Shown here one piece after another: positions 17,171 to 25,753 of a stretch of 64,000 nucleotides of DNA (position 1 is the stretch's first letter; the number at the start of each line of letters is the position of its first letter). Origin of the DNA: Myxococcota bacterium (lineage in GTDB: Bacteria > Myxococcota_A > UBA9160 > SMWR01). The notes beneath the pieces are model-generated. The model was not told the DNA's origin, did not search any database, and saw only the letters and a list, made by a program, of their open reading frames with translations. The stretch lies in assembly GCA_022447545.1 (NCBI GenBank), contig JAKVBI010000019.1, positions 1 through 64,000 on the forward strand, given 5' to 3'. The position numbers were made by a program, and so were the translations under genes.

Positions 17171-17916
17171 TAATCGTCCACGCCCCAGCGCAGTGAAAGA
17201 TCTGCTTTCAGGTGCGCCATGGCCGAACGGTGGATCTGAGAGATCCGCCCTTTGGTTAACCCTAGAAGTCCAGCAATCTGAGTGAAATCCATTGCCTGGA
17301 AGTAGTGCGATCGAACGACGATGCTCTCTCGTTCGGGTAGGTTATCCAAGGCATTTACGACGATCCGTTTTGCACGTTCGATCTGGCCACATTCGTATGG
17401 ATCAGAACGCTTACGATCTACTTCCCGTTGATCACCATTCGCCATCTCGAGGAGTGCGCCGAGCGCAAGCCCCAACGTCAGATTCATGGCTCGCTCGAAG
17501 CTCTCACTTTCCGACAAACCCGAATCAGCAAGGGATTTCGATCGCTCAGAGATGACTCTTTTTCGGTAGGAATGAAAACTCCGCCTTTCCGAGATCTTGG
17601 GGATGCTGTTCAGAATTGCCCCGCGAATTCGATAGCCAGCGAAAGTGGAGAAACTGGCACCGCGTGTCGGGTCATAGCGATCGAGTGCTTCCAAAAGGCC
17701 CACTGTTCCGTAGTGGACGTAGTCGTCGAATTCGGCCAGACCGTCAGACCGATTCGCATAGAGCCTTCCAGCTATTCGTTTCGTCAAGTCGAGGTGTTCT
17801 TCGAAGATCTTGCAGCGAGTCGTCTGGTCCACACCCGACCGGACGTCGTTCCAGAGTCTGGCTTCCTCATCCAGATCTCGTTTGGTGGCAAGGGAGGCTT
17901 TGTTCGAAGGGTCCAC
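17164..17916 (-). CDS. fliA: Flagellar sigma factor sigma-28
   Basis: This 250-residue protein has sigma-70 regions 2 to 4. Region 2 includes YVHYGTVGLLEALDRYDPTR and FSTFAGYRIRGAILNSI, the signature of the FliA/WhiG group. Region 4 ends with the helix-turn-helix MDFTQIAGLLGLTKGRISQI. It directs RNA polymerase to late flagellar and chemotaxis promoters. It is the last of the 27 genes, three bases after fliP, so it is made with the hook-basal body, as expected for a checkpoint sigma. No flgM anti-sigma gene is seen in the window. The start is the first ATG after the fliP stop. Confidence 0.95.
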   Translation of the reverse strand: MDPSNKASLATKRDLDEEARLWNDVRSGVDQTTRCKIFEEHLDLTKRIAGRLYANRSDGLAEFDDYVHYGTVGLLEALDRYDPTRGASFSTFAGYRIRGAILNSIPKISERRSFHSYRKRVISERSKSLADSGLSESESFERAMNLTLGLALGALLEMANGDQREVDRKRSDPYECGQIERAKRIVVNALDNLPERESIVVRSHYFQAMDFTQIAGLLGLTKGRISQIHRSAMAHLKADLSLRWGVDDYY

Positions 17917-17919
17917 GGC

Positions 17920-18702
17920 CTAGACGAAACTCCCCAGTAGCGATCGGACAACGAGATTCCATCCATCGATCAAAACGAACATGAGAATTTTGATTGGAAG
18001 GGAGAGCATCATGGGTGGAACCATCAGCATTCCCATCGACATCAATATGCTCGCCACAACAATGTCAATGAGCACGAAGGGCAGAAAGATGACGAACCCG
18101 ATTTGGAAAGCCATTTTCAGTTCGCTCAACATGAAGGCGGGAATCAGCGAGGCGCTCGATACGTCATCCACCGTATCGGGCATGGGAGAGTTGGAGACTT
18201 CGAGCATCAACTCGAGGTCTTCCTCTCGAGTTTGACGAATCATGAAATCCCGAAGAGGAGACATGGCGCTTTCGAATGCTGCGTCGCTATCGATTCGATC
18301 TTCGAGAAAAGGAGTCATCGCATTCTGCTGAATCGACTGAAAGGCCGGCATCATGTTGAAGAAAGTCAAGAACATCGCGAGGCCGACGAGGACAGCATTG
18401 GGCGGTGTCTGCTGCATGCTGAGTGCATGACGTAGAATGGAAAGGACGACGATGATGCGAATGAACGAAGTCATCATGATGAGAAGGGCCGGTGCGACGC
18501 TGAGTACGGTCAGGCCCAGCAGAACCTTGATCGCTGTCGAGATTCCTTCTCCGCCCTGACCGTCCGCGAAGTCAATCGAAAGGCCCGGCATCGACAGGTC
18601 GGCAGCTGCCGAATCACCGGCACCCAACAGCATTGAGATCGCAGTGGTACTGACGAGCGAAATCAATCGAGTTCGCGTCAGCAGGCTAGCCATCGCAGTC
18701 AC
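17920..18702 (-). CDS. fliP: Flagellar export gate protein FliP
   Basis: This 260-residue inner-membrane protein has the classic FliP features: an N-terminal signal-like segment, VLSVAPALLIMMTSFIRII and QTPPNAVLVGLAMFLTFF as the conserved helices, and FVLIDIVVASILMSMGM near the C-terminus. It forms the core of the flagellar type III export gate with FliQ and FliR. GTG 18702 or ATG 18693 may be the start; AAGGGTGA lies close to the latter. Either way it overlaps the end of fliO. FliQ and FliR are at the other end of the operon, an unusual split. Confidence 0.96.
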   Translation of the reverse strand: MTAMASLLTRTRLISLVSTTAISMLLGAGDSAAADLSMPGLSIDFADGQGGEGISTAIKVLLGLTVLSVAPALLIMMTSFIRIIVVLSILRHALSMQQTPPNAVLVGLAMFLTFFNMMPAFQSIQQNAMTPFLEDRIDSDAAFESAMSPLRDFMIRQTREEDLELMLEVSNSPMPDTVDDVSSASLIPAFMLSELKMAFQIGFVIFLPFVLIDIVVASILMSMGMLMVPPMMLSLPIKILMFVLIDGWNLVVRSLLGSFV

Positions 18703-19153
18703 CCTTCGATGAAGGCAAATCCTCGTCGGCGTCGAAAACGTGAAGAGAGCTCAGGCGATCACCAGATTGACCCAATAGAATCTCTTTTCCGCGGGCTTGC
18801 ACGAGGAGTAGTGAACTCTTGGTCGAAATTCTTTGGGTTTCGATCACTCGAATGTTCGGCTCGATGGGCCAACCGGAGTCATTTCCATACCCCAAGCGCC
18901 GAAGTCCCAAAACACCGCCACCGACCAGTGCGAGGCCGACCGCTGTGGCTCCCGCAGTTCGAAGGAGGGTCGTTCCGGAAATCGAAGATTCTCGTCGAAA
19001 CGGGATCTCCGATTCTTCGTCGACAAGTGGTGCTAGTGGGCGAACGTTCTCAGAGGATGATGCGTCAGCAACTCGAGGGAATGCGGAGAGAACAAATCCG
19101 ACCAAAGTTGAAATTGCAAACAGGTATGTTGCAAACCGGATCGACTCAGTCAC
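18686..19153 (-). CDS. fliO: Flagellar biosynthesis protein FliO
   Basis: The start is placed at GTG 19153, overlapping the end of fliN by eight bases. This gives 155 residues with an initial hydrophobic segment (FATYLFAISTLVGFVLSAF), a second one near residues 62-80, and the FliO C-terminal domain IRVIETQRISTKSSLLLVQA followed by LLGQSGDRLSSLH. The frame remains open into fliN, but that part reads as noise. FliO assists FliP ring assembly. It lies between fliN and fliP, the normal N-O-P order. Confidence 0.88.
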   Translation of the reverse strand: MTESIRFATYLFAISTLVGFVLSAFPRVADASSSENVRPLAPLVDEESEIPFRRESSISGTTLLRTAGATAVGLALVGGGVLGLRRLGYGNDSGWPIEPNIRVIETQRISTKSSLLLVQARGKEILLGQSGDRLSSLHVFDADEDLPSSKGDCDG

Positions 19154-19472
19154 TCTCGACCTCGGTGATGCGAACGCCAAAGTTGTCGTCAACTGCAACG
19201 AGAGTGCCGCGTCCGACGACCTTTCCGTCGAGGAGAACATCAACGGGGGCATCCACATCACGGTCGAGCTTGACCACAGAGCCGTCTTTCAGGTCGAAAA
19301 GCTCTCCTACGCTCATCTCACATTCACCCATTACGACCGAAAGTCGAACTTTTACACCGCGAATGAGTTCGAGGTTGCGTCCAAAGAGTTCCTCACCATT
19401 TCCGGAATCTGGCGTCGCAGATTCTGGCTGGAGGACGGAGACAGTGGGTTCGTCTGTTTGTTCGTTCAACAT
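19146..19472 (-). CDS. fliN: Flagellar motor switch protein FliN
   Basis: ATG 19472 (MLNEQTDEPTVSVLQ) is preferred, giving 108 residues, the usual FliN size; the open frame before it runs into the upstream gene. The SpoA domain is complete: VKVRLSVVMGECEMSVGEL, then DGSVVKLDRDVDAPVDVLLD, then GTLVAVDDNFGVRITEV. FliN forms the lower part of the cytoplasmic C-ring and docks the export ATPase complex through FliH. It follows the FliM-like gene by 14 bases. Confidence 0.94.
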   Translation of the reverse strand: MLNEQTDEPTVSVLQPESATPDSGNGEELFGRNLELIRGVKVRLSVVMGECEMSVGELFDLKDGSVVKLDRDVDAPVDVLLDGKVVGRGTLVAVDDNFGVRITEVESD

Positions 19473-19486
19473 GTGTTCACTCCTGA

Positions 19487-20302
19487 TCACCCGGGCGATT
19501 CGCCCGGTGCGCCGGAGGGGCGCTTGAGTAGCAGTACACTGGCACCTTCGTGTTCGCATAGGTATGCGTCACACGAGAGTTCGAGGTCTGGGAATTCGAA
19601 TACCGAAGGGTCACTGATACCCTGGTCCAGGGAGATCACATCTCCGGCGCATAATGTCGCCAACGAGTCCAAGGGGATCTCTGCGGTTCCCACAATCGCT
19701 CTGGCTCGCACTCTCTGAACGTCCAGGCTCTCGCTGATGGGCGTCAGCGTAGACGAAGGGGTGGAGCCTTCGGCCGGGTGTTTGGAGAGGCTCTTGAGCA
19801 ATGCATCAGCGAGGGCGGGGGAGAGCAGGGCGGTTATGTGTGTGTCGCCGATGGGGTGGTTTACAGCAATCACTCCTGAACCCGGTGCGAATGCGCTATC
19901 CGGGATCGAACCGACTCCGATATGCGCACCCCCGTCGGTCTCGGAACGAGTCCCGAGAATACGCTGCGCCAGGTCGATGCTCGCTCGCTCCACGAGTTCT
20001 TGGGTCAGTGATGTACCCGGGCCCTTGGGCTCCTTTTCGAGTTCGTGGCGTGGTCGAGCAAAGAGGGCTGCAGCCAACTCTGCCTCGTCCTCAATGCGAA
20101 CCGAACACCACAGGTCCCGTGATTCGGTCACGATTCGAACATTCGACCATTGGCTGGGATCCGGTGAAACTTCGAGCAGAGCCTTGACCGAAAGACCTGG
20201 TTCCATCGTCCAATCGCGTCGCCATTTGGAGAGAAGGTCCTTTAACTGACGTTCGATCGAGTCTTGTTCTCGTTTGGGTCTCAATCGGAAAGAACGGCTC
20301 AT
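19487..20302 (-). CDS. FliM-like switch protein lacking the CheY-binding N-terminus
   Basis: This 271-residue protein ends in a SpoA domain (about residues 190-260: RVRARAIVGTAEIPLDSLAT, then AGDVISLDQGISD) and sits in the fliM slot between flgE and fliN. FliM is normally about 330 residues and begins with a LSQxEIDALL-type segment that binds phospho-CheY. Here the N-terminus reads MSRSFRLRPKREQDSIERQL, with no such segment, and the CheC-like middle is much reduced. It may serve mainly as a C-ring scaffold, closer to SctQ-type proteins of injectisomes. The gene overlaps flgE by four bases. Confidence 0.8.
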   Translation of the reverse strand: MSRSFRLRPKREQDSIERQLKDLLSKWRRDWTMEPGLSVKALLEVSPDPSQWSNVRIVTESRDLWCSVRIEDEAELAAALFARPRHELEKEPKGPGTSLTQELVERASIDLAQRILGTRSETDGGAHIGVGSIPDSAFAPGSGVIAVNHPIGDTHITALLSPALADALLKSLSKHPAEGSTPSSTLTPISESLDVQRVRARAIVGTAEIPLDSLATLCAGDVISLDQGISDPSVFEFPDLELSCDAYLCEHEGASVLLLKRPSGAPGESPG

Positions 20303-21513
20303 CGTCTTGACCTCGAGTTCTCGATGAGTTCTTGGATCATCTCATTTGCAGTGGTCAAAACCTGTGATGATGCTTGAAAGCCCCGCTGTACGATGATGAG
20401 CTCGGTGAATTGTTGCGTCAGCTCGACGTTCGAAATCTCGAGCGAGCTTCCTGCAATCCGGCCCATGACTCCTGTGTTGGCGACCCCCGTAATGGGTGTC
20501 AGGCCCTCGGCCGAGAACCGGCCTTCTCCAAGCTGCTCGAGATCCTGAAGGTTCTCGAACCAGGCCAGCGCAAGGCGCGCTCCACTTTCCGTGGCGCCGT
20601 TCGAGTACTGAAACTTGAGCACTCCATCTTCATCAAACTTCGAACCGGTCAGAGAACCCAGACCCCGGCCATCCTGGTTCGTGAAGGAAAGGGTTGAATC
20701 CGCTCCACCAGAAAACGAAGTGGCACCTCCGAATTCACCCGGCGTTCCGAAATCTAAAGTAACGTCGTGGGGTAGAGCATCGTCCGGAGCAAACGTAAAG
20801 GTTGCGCTCGAATAATTTTCCAGAGGCGATCCGTCGCCGCTGAAGCGGATTTCTCCGACATTGGCGATGAAAGTATCTGACTCCGTATAGGCTTCGATGA
20901 GCCAACTTCTCGAGACCACCGAACTGTTGTTCTTGAACAAAAAGCGAAGCTTATGCTCGACTCCGAGCGTGTCAAAAATCGGAACGTCTTCCACCGTGTG
21001 ACTGGATGAGCCAACCGAGAGATTGTTTGCGAACGACACCTTATTGGTCGTCAAGGGTGCTGATGTTCCATACCCAGCTCTTGTGATGACCGTGGGGTTA
21101 CCATTCGCGTCGATTCCGGCGACAGGACTTCCGTCGGAAGCTATGAGGTCTCCGTTCGAGTCGAAGGAAAACTGCCCGGCACGTGTGTAGACATCCCGTT
21201 CATCGGTCTTTAGAACGAAGAACCCATTTCCCTCAAGGGCGACATCAGTGTCGTTTCCGGTGTCACGGATATCTCCTTCGTTGAAATTCACGAACGTTCC
21301 AGATGATCCGACGCCCATTCCAAGGCCGAACCTACCCTCGGGGTTGGGGCCACTCCCAATGCTCTGACGGTAGAAGAGATCATCAAAGAGAAGACCGCTT
21401 CTCTTGAATCCCGGTGTGTTCAAGTTTGCAACGTTGTTGCTCAACACGTCGAGTGAGCGGGCAAAGGTGAGCATTCCCGACATTCCGATGTAAATGGCTC
21501 CAGGCATGCTCAA
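20299..21513 (-). CDS. flgE: Flagellar hook protein
   Basis: This 404-residue protein has the rod-hook N-terminal motif (IYIGMSGMLTFARSLDVLSN, then NVANLNTPGFKRSG) and C-terminal motif (SNVELTQQFTELIIVQRGFQ). FlgE domains with the GNGFFVL and YTRAGQFSFDSNGDL motifs lie between them. Length suits FlgE rather than the shorter rod proteins FlgF and FlgG encoded elsewhere in the operon. It is exported by the flagellar type III apparatus and polymerises into the hook under the FlgD cap. It overlaps flgD upstream and the FliM-like gene downstream by four bases each. Confidence 0.95.
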   Translation of the reverse strand: MSMPGAIYIGMSGMLTFARSLDVLSNNVANLNTPGFKRSGLLFDDLFYRQSIGSGPNPEGRFGLGMGVGSSGTFVNFNEGDIRDTGNDTDVALEGNGFFVLKTDERDVYTRAGQFSFDSNGDLIASDGSPVAGIDANGNPTVITRAGYGTSAPLTTNKVSFANNLSVGSSSHTVEDVPIFDTLGVEHKLRFLFKNNSSVVSRSWLIEAYTESDTFIANVGEIRFSGDGSPLENYSSATFTFAPDDALPHDVTLDFGTPGEFGGATSFSGGADSTLSFTNQDGRGLGSLTGSKFDEDGVLKFQYSNGATESGARLALAWFENLQDLEQLGEGRFSAEGLTPITGVANTGVMGRIAGSSLEISNVELTQQFTELIIVQRGFQASSQVLTTANEMIQELIENSRSRR

Positions 21514-21935
21514 CTCTCCTCGCCGTCATTGATGATTCCTACCTGCGACAGGCCGATATCGGTCAGGAACTGTCCGGATGAGGTCTCGATGGTGAGCCTC
21601 GGTGTTCCCTCGCGATCGAAAGTGATCGTGTTGACCCGACCCACTTCGCTTCCGCCTTCCACCGCGACTTCTACGACACGTCCGAGCAGTCGGAACGCCT
21701 GTGCGACCGTCTCGGCTCTCAAGAGTAGATTGGTGTTCTCAGATGTCTGACGGCTTTGCACCAAACTCGCGAATTGTGCGAGCTGTGCGACGAATTCTTC
21801 ATTGTCCAACGGCTTCAGAGGGTCCTGATAGGTGAACTGGGTCAGGAGAATCTCGAGAAAATCCTCCTGGCCAAGCCCGGTTTGCTCCACGGCTGTTGTT
21901 TCGTTTCCAAGTACAGCACCTACGGCTTCGATCAT
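21510..21935 (-). CDS. flgD: Hook-capping protein FlgD, short form
   Basis: This 141-residue protein carries the FlgD N-terminal signature: EDFLEILLTQFTYQDPLKPL followed by DNEEFVAQLAQFASLVQSRQ. A short C-terminal beta segment follows (RLTIETSSGQFLTDIGLSQV). Typical proteobacterial FlgD is about 220 residues, so the central Tudor/Ig-like insert is missing, as in the short FlgD forms of some Gram-positives. It caps the growing hook. Directly upstream of flgE with a four-base overlap. Confidence 0.92.
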   Translation of the reverse strand: MIEAVGAVLGNETTAVEQTGLGQEDFLEILLTQFTYQDPLKPLDNEEFVAQLAQFASLVQSRQTSENTNLLLRAETVAQAFRLLGRVVEVAVEGGSEVGRVNTITFDREGTPRLTIETSSGQFLTDIGLSQVGIINDGEES

Positions 21936-21947
21936 GGGGAGCCTCCC

Positions 21948-22655
21948 TCAGTAAAAAATATCGAGTTCACGTTCATGACTACCCGGTGCATCCGATTTGG
22001 ATGCCGGGCGATTTCGGTTCTCATCGACGAGCGTCTTTCCGTTCAGAGTGAATGTGGCGAGGCGTGCGCCGAGTTGGCGAATGATTTTTCGGATCGTATT
22101 TGCGAGTCGGCTTCCGGCGTCGCCGCGGAGGTTTCCATCGCGCATCAAGACATGAATCTCTCCGTCTTTGTTCACGACCCGCGTCATAATTTCTTCGAAT
22201 TCGCCCGGTGCTGCCATCGAGTTCCGCGATTGGACCACCTCGCCGGTCTGCGGGGTCCTGGCTGCGGATGCGTGTTTTGTGGCCAGAGGAGCCGCATTGG
22301 CTCGAAGGGAATTGGGACTTGCAATGGGTCTCGTAGGTTGGATTTGCGGTGTGAGGCTCGAAGAAGTGGCTTGAGTCTCGTTTTTCAGGTCCGCCGGTTG
22401 CAACGAAAAAATGGTCGTGCTTTTCTCGACTTCCGTACTTTTTTCGGGCCGGTTCGTCGACGACGTGGTTAAGTGTTCTCCCCGGTCCTTCAGATTCGAA
22501 TCCTTCTTCTGATCCATCTCTTCAGGTTTGGGTTGCGCCGCAAGAAACTCTCTTTCCCAATCCAGCAGTTGGGCAAGGCGTTGCGCGGGCGTCGATCCTG
22601 AAGGTTCATCGTGTGTGACCGGGGCATTCCCCAGGTTGGTCAACAAGTCGCTCAT
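21948..22655 (-). CDS. Unknown flagellar protein in the fliK slot
   Basis: This 235-residue protein lies between fliJ and flgD, where fliK is often found. Residues 40-150 are low-complexity, rich in Ser, Thr, Pro and Gln, as in hook-length rulers. A compact C-terminal part contains EIHVLMRDGNLRGDAGSRLA and IIRQLGARLATFTLNGKTL. This is reminiscent of the globular substrate-switch domain of FliK/YscP proteins but is not a clear match. A second FliK-like protein is encoded at 32979, so their division of labour is open. It overlaps fliJ by four bases. Confidence 0.7.
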   Translation of the reverse strand: MSDLLTNLGNAPVTHDEPSGSTPAQRLAQLLDWEREFLAAQPKPEEMDQKKDSNLKDRGEHLTTSSTNRPEKSTEVEKSTTIFSLQPADLKNETQATSSSLTPQIQPTRPIASPNSLRANAAPLATKHASAARTPQTGEVVQSRNSMAAPGEFEEIMTRVVNKDGEIHVLMRDGNLRGDAGSRLANTIRKIIRQLGARLATFTLNGKTLVDENRNRPASKSDAPGSHERELDIFY

Positions 22656-23104
22656 GCTCGCCCACCTCCCACGAGCCAGAGTTCATCGAGTTCTCGCTGA
22701 TTACGGCGTGTTTCCTCGATGTTGGAGGTCTCGATTGTTCGTTCCATCAATTTGCTCACGGTCTCGCGCTCGCGAAAGGCGATACCCAGAAGTTCTTCGG
22801 TTTCCTTGAATTTTCCGTCGAGCGCACGGGTGTGCTCTTGGCGTTCTTCGAGTTTCTTATGGAGCGCATCCAGGAACATTCGCCCGCTATTGAGGACGCC
22901 GAGGGAGAGTTGGGCTCCATCTTTCAAGCCTCGTCGTAACTCGGACTCGAAATCTGAGATTCGGGTTGCGAGAGTTTTTTCGATGCTTCGTGATTGATCG
23001 AGTTCTGATTTCGCCTTCGAAGAAACGATGCGCGCCTGTTCGAGCGCATGGTTTCTAAATTTAAATAGGGAGTTCAGCACGCGGATTCGTCTCTTTGAAC
23101 TCAT
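22652..23104 (-). CDS. fliJ: Flagellar export chaperone FliJ
   Basis: This 150-residue protein is almost entirely a two-helix coiled coil (LFKFRNHALEQARIVSSKA, then KKLEERQEHTRALDGKFKET), the FliJ hallmark, and lies immediately after fliI. FliJ is the central stalk of the FliI ATPase ring and links it to FlhA. Sequence conservation in FliJ is low, so the call rests on length, coiled coil and the fliH-fliI-fliJ order. It overlaps fliI by four bases. Confidence 0.87.
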   Translation of the reverse strand: MSSKRRIRVLNSLFKFRNHALEQARIVSSKAKSELDQSRSIEKTLATRISDFESELRRGLKDGAQLSLGVLNSGRMFLDALHKKLEERQEHTRALDGKFKETEELLGIAFRERETVSKLMERTIETSNIEETRRNQRELDELWLVGGGRA

Positions 23105-24426
23105 TCGTTACTGCCTCCCGGGTTGCGAATGAGCGAAGAAATTTCTGCGAAAGATTTCGTTCGAGATCTCGATTCGTCTGGGTCCTGATTGAAAAACGAA
23201 CGAAGTAACGGCACGAGTCGAATCGCCGCGTCGAGCTTTGGGTTGGAACCGGACCGGTAGGCTCCAATCTCGACCATGTCCCGGTGGGTTTCGTAGGTGC
23301 TGAGAATGTCAATGGCTTCAGTGACGACTGCCCTTTGGGATTTGTCACACAGGACATGGATGAGTCTGCTGTTGCTCTGCAGGAGATCTATGGCCGGGTA
23401 ATGGCCGCGATTTGCGATTTCTCGGGAAAGAACGATATGGCCATCCAGAATTGCCCGAATGCTATCCGCGACGGGGTCGTTCATGTCGTCGCCTTCGACG
23501 AGAACCGAGTAGAACGCGGTGATCGTTCCGCCACTTTTGTCGGGCCCACCCCGTTCGAGGAGTCGAGGCAGGAGTGAGAAGACCGAGGGTGTGTATCCCC
23601 TTGCCGTGGGAGGTTCGCCGACGGCTAGACCGATTTCCCGGCGCGCCATGGCGAAACGGGTAATCGAATCCATGGCAAGCATTACGTGCTTGCCCTGATC
23701 TCGGAAATATTCGGAAATCGCCGTCGCTGCGAGAGCTGCATGAGACCGAACCAGAGCGGGTTGGTCGGGTGTCGCGACGACCACTACCGATCGCGCGAGT
23801 CCCTCGTCTCCGAGGACCTCTTCGACGAACTCCAAGACCTCCCTTCCCCGTTCACCGATCAATCCGATCACGCTGATGTCCGCGTCTGTGTGTCGTGCAA
23901 TCATTCCCACAAGAATGCTCTTGCCGACCCCACTCCCAGAAAAGATTCCCACTCGTTGGCCGCGGCCCACGACCTTGAGGGTGTCGATAGCAGCGACTCC
24001 CGTTTCAAGGGGTTCCTGGATCCGGGGGCGATCGACTGGATTACGAGGTTGAGCGAACAGCGGGTAACGAGCCTCAGCAGCAATGGGTGGACCACCATCG
24101 AGTGGTTCACCGAACGCATTGATGACTCGGCCGATGAGCGCATCGCCAACGGGTACTTCCACTGGGCGACCCGTTGCGATTACTTCGCTTCCCAATCGCA
24201 TGCCGTATGTATCGCTATGGGGCATCAAAAGGACACGGCCCTCTCGAATGCCCACCACCTCTGCCGACGTGACGGAATCTCCATCGTGAATCTGACAACA
24301 TTCTCCGAGGAAGACGTCGGGACCGTCCGATTCCATCACGAGACCCGCGAATTGCCGAATTCGACCAATGCGACGCACGAAATCCTGAGACTCGATGGCG
24401 TGGAAGTAATTCGTGGCCGAAGCCAT
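23101..24426 (-). CDS. fliI: Flagellum-specific export ATPase FliI
   Basis: ATG 24426 overlaps the fliH stop (TAATG), giving 441 residues; the frame extends upstream but inside fliH. The F1-type ATPase core is clear: Walker A GIFSGSGVGKS near residue 160, Walker B HVMLAMDSITRFA near 250, the catalytic GLIGERGREVLEF segment, and ERGGPDKSGGTITAFYSVLV. The enzyme hydrolyses ATP to unload chaperones and energise export of rod, hook and filament subunits. Confidence 0.96.
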   Translation of the reverse strand: MASATNYFHAIESQDFVRRIGRIRQFAGLVMESDGPDVFLGECCQIHDGDSVTSAEVVGIREGRVLLMPHSDTYGMRLGSEVIATGRPVEVPVGDALIGRVINAFGEPLDGGPPIAAEARYPLFAQPRNPVDRPRIQEPLETGVAAIDTLKVVGRGQRVGIFSGSGVGKSILVGMIARHTDADISVIGLIGERGREVLEFVEEVLGDEGLARSVVVVATPDQPALVRSHAALAATAISEYFRDQGKHVMLAMDSITRFAMARREIGLAVGEPPTARGYTPSVFSLLPRLLERGGPDKSGGTITAFYSVLVEGDDMNDPVADSIRAILDGHIVLSREIANRGHYPAIDLLQSNSRLIHVLCDKSQRAVVTEAIDILSTYETHRDMVEIGAYRSGSNPKLDAAIRLVPLLRSFFNQDPDESRSRTKSFAEISSLIRNPGGSNE

Positions 24427-25217
24427 TAGCCGACCTCCACGACGAGGTTTTGTCGAGTCGTTCGCACTGCGTTGCGTAGACGTTCGACCTGCAACTCCAG
24501 TCGGCCATCGAGCGTTCCGCCACTCCATTCCACTAAACAACCGCCGAGTTCAATCTTGGGATCCGAGACGATCTGGATGCGTTCGCCGATGGAGGCGGAA
24601 AATCTTTCATCTCTGGAAAACATTGCGTGATCTTCGGTTGAAAGGTGGACCGAGAGCACGTCTTCCGACTCGATTTCCGAGCAGACGGTTTTGACCGATG
24701 CGGCGATCCCTTCTCGAGTAGAAAATGCATTCCCAAGAACTTTGCAGAGACCAGCCATTACGGCCTCTGCGATTGCATCTTCTTCGCGTTGCAAGCGCTC
24801 TCCAGTTGCAAGGTTCAAGGATTCGATGATGCGACTAGCGCGTTCAATTTCCGATTCCAGTTCCTGCTTTCCTGCTTCGACCCCCTCGGATCGTCCAGCG
24901 GCGAAGCCAGCTTCGTGAGCGGAATTTCGCTCGTCTGCCACCGTTGCCCGTAGTTGCTCGAGTTCTTTCTGTGCCTCCACTTCTGATTTTCGCGCGTCGG
25001 CGAGGCGAGCCTCGAATCGAGAAGTGATCTGTTGTTCTAATTCCGCCAGGCGCTCTTCGAAACCCATCGAGGTGGGTTCGTCAACGGTCACGACTTCTTG
25101 CGGTTTCGGTTCATCGGAAGGGACCGCTGTCTGAACATCCTCCTCTTCGTTACCGCCGGGGCGAGGAAGGATTCGCGGCCGCGTCTGGAGTTTGGGAGAC
25201 CGAATTAGCGCGCCCAC
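24426..25217 (-). CDS. fliH: Flagellar assembly protein FliH
   Basis: The start is GTG 25217 with GGAG about seven bases upstream, inside the end of the previous gene. The 263-residue protein has an acidic, Pro-rich N-terminus, a long coiled coil (about residues 52-125, with the Gly-containing AHEAGFAAGRSEGVEAGKQE), and the FliH/YscL C-terminal domain (CLVEWSGGTLDGRLELQVER). FliH is the peripheral stalk that holds FliI at the C-ring through FliN. Position between the FliG-like gene and fliI is canonical. Confidence 0.9.
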   Translation of the reverse strand: MGALIRSPKLQTRPRILPRPGGNEEEDVQTAVPSDEPKPQEVVTVDEPTSMGFEERLAELEQQITSRFEARLADARKSEVEAQKELEQLRATVADERNSAHEAGFAAGRSEGVEAGKQELESEIERASRIIESLNLATGERLQREEDAIAEAVMAGLCKVLGNAFSTREGIAASVKTVCSEIESEDVLSVHLSTEDHAMFSRDERFSASIGERIQIVSDPKIELGGCLVEWSGGTLDGRLELQVERLRNAVRTTRQNLVVEVG

Positions 25218-25753
25218 GATTCACTCCAACGAACGAATCTCCTGCGAACTACTCCGGAGATTTCCCGATCGAGAATGCCCTGGAAGCCGTTGGCATTCGA
25301 TCGGTGTTCGGTGATTCGGGTACTCATGGTTTCCAGAATGGCATTGCTCAAGAGGGGAGGCTGACTCCCATTCGACAATGCAATTTGCTCGGTGATCTCG
25401 TTTCTCTGATGGAGGGGTAGGGAATCGAGAAAGTTTTCTAGCCATGCCCAACTCTGATTCGAAAGCAACGAAACGATCACACAGTTCGGTTCGGAGGCGA
25501 GCAATGTGCGAATAACCGAAGGCTCTGCGCGATCAATCGTACGGATCCACTTCTCGCGGTCCGTAGGTGTCGAAACCGTTTCCTCTTCGAATTCGAGTTG
25601 CGCAACTTCGGCGGGCGGGTTCAGCTCCGAGAGTTCTTGGAGAAGCGGCTCGAGCTTCGTTCGTTGCTCGGGCTCGAGTTGATCGAGTAACCACGAGCGA
25701 TCCTGGTCAGCGAGACCATGTAGGCATAGTGCGGCACGTCGCAAACCGTTCAT
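25205..25753 (-). CDS. Half-length FliG-like protein in the fliG slot
   Basis: This 182-residue protein lies exactly where fliG is expected, overlapping fliF by four bases and fliH by 13. The N-terminus (LRRAALCLHGLADQDRSWLL, then DQLEPEQRTKLEPLLQEL) resembles FliG-N, which binds FliF. A second helical segment (PSVIRTLLASEPNCVIVSLL) resembles the FliG middle domain. FliG is normally about 330 residues, and here the C-terminal torque domain with the charged MotA-facing helix is absent. Upstream FliF keeps a C-terminal helix (LQRLHRWLDDD) of the type that binds FliG-N. It is either a reduced switch protein or an adaptor, with a full FliG possibly elsewhere in the genome. Confidence 0.7.
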   Translation of the reverse strand: MNGLRRAALCLHGLADQDRSWLLDQLEPEQRTKLEPLLQELSELNPPAEVAQLEFEEETVSTPTDREKWIRTIDRAEPSVIRTLLASEPNCVIVSLLSNQSWAWLENFLDSLPLHQRNEITEQIALSNGSQPPLLSNAILETMSTRITEHRSNANGFQGILDREISGVVRRRFVRWSESWAR

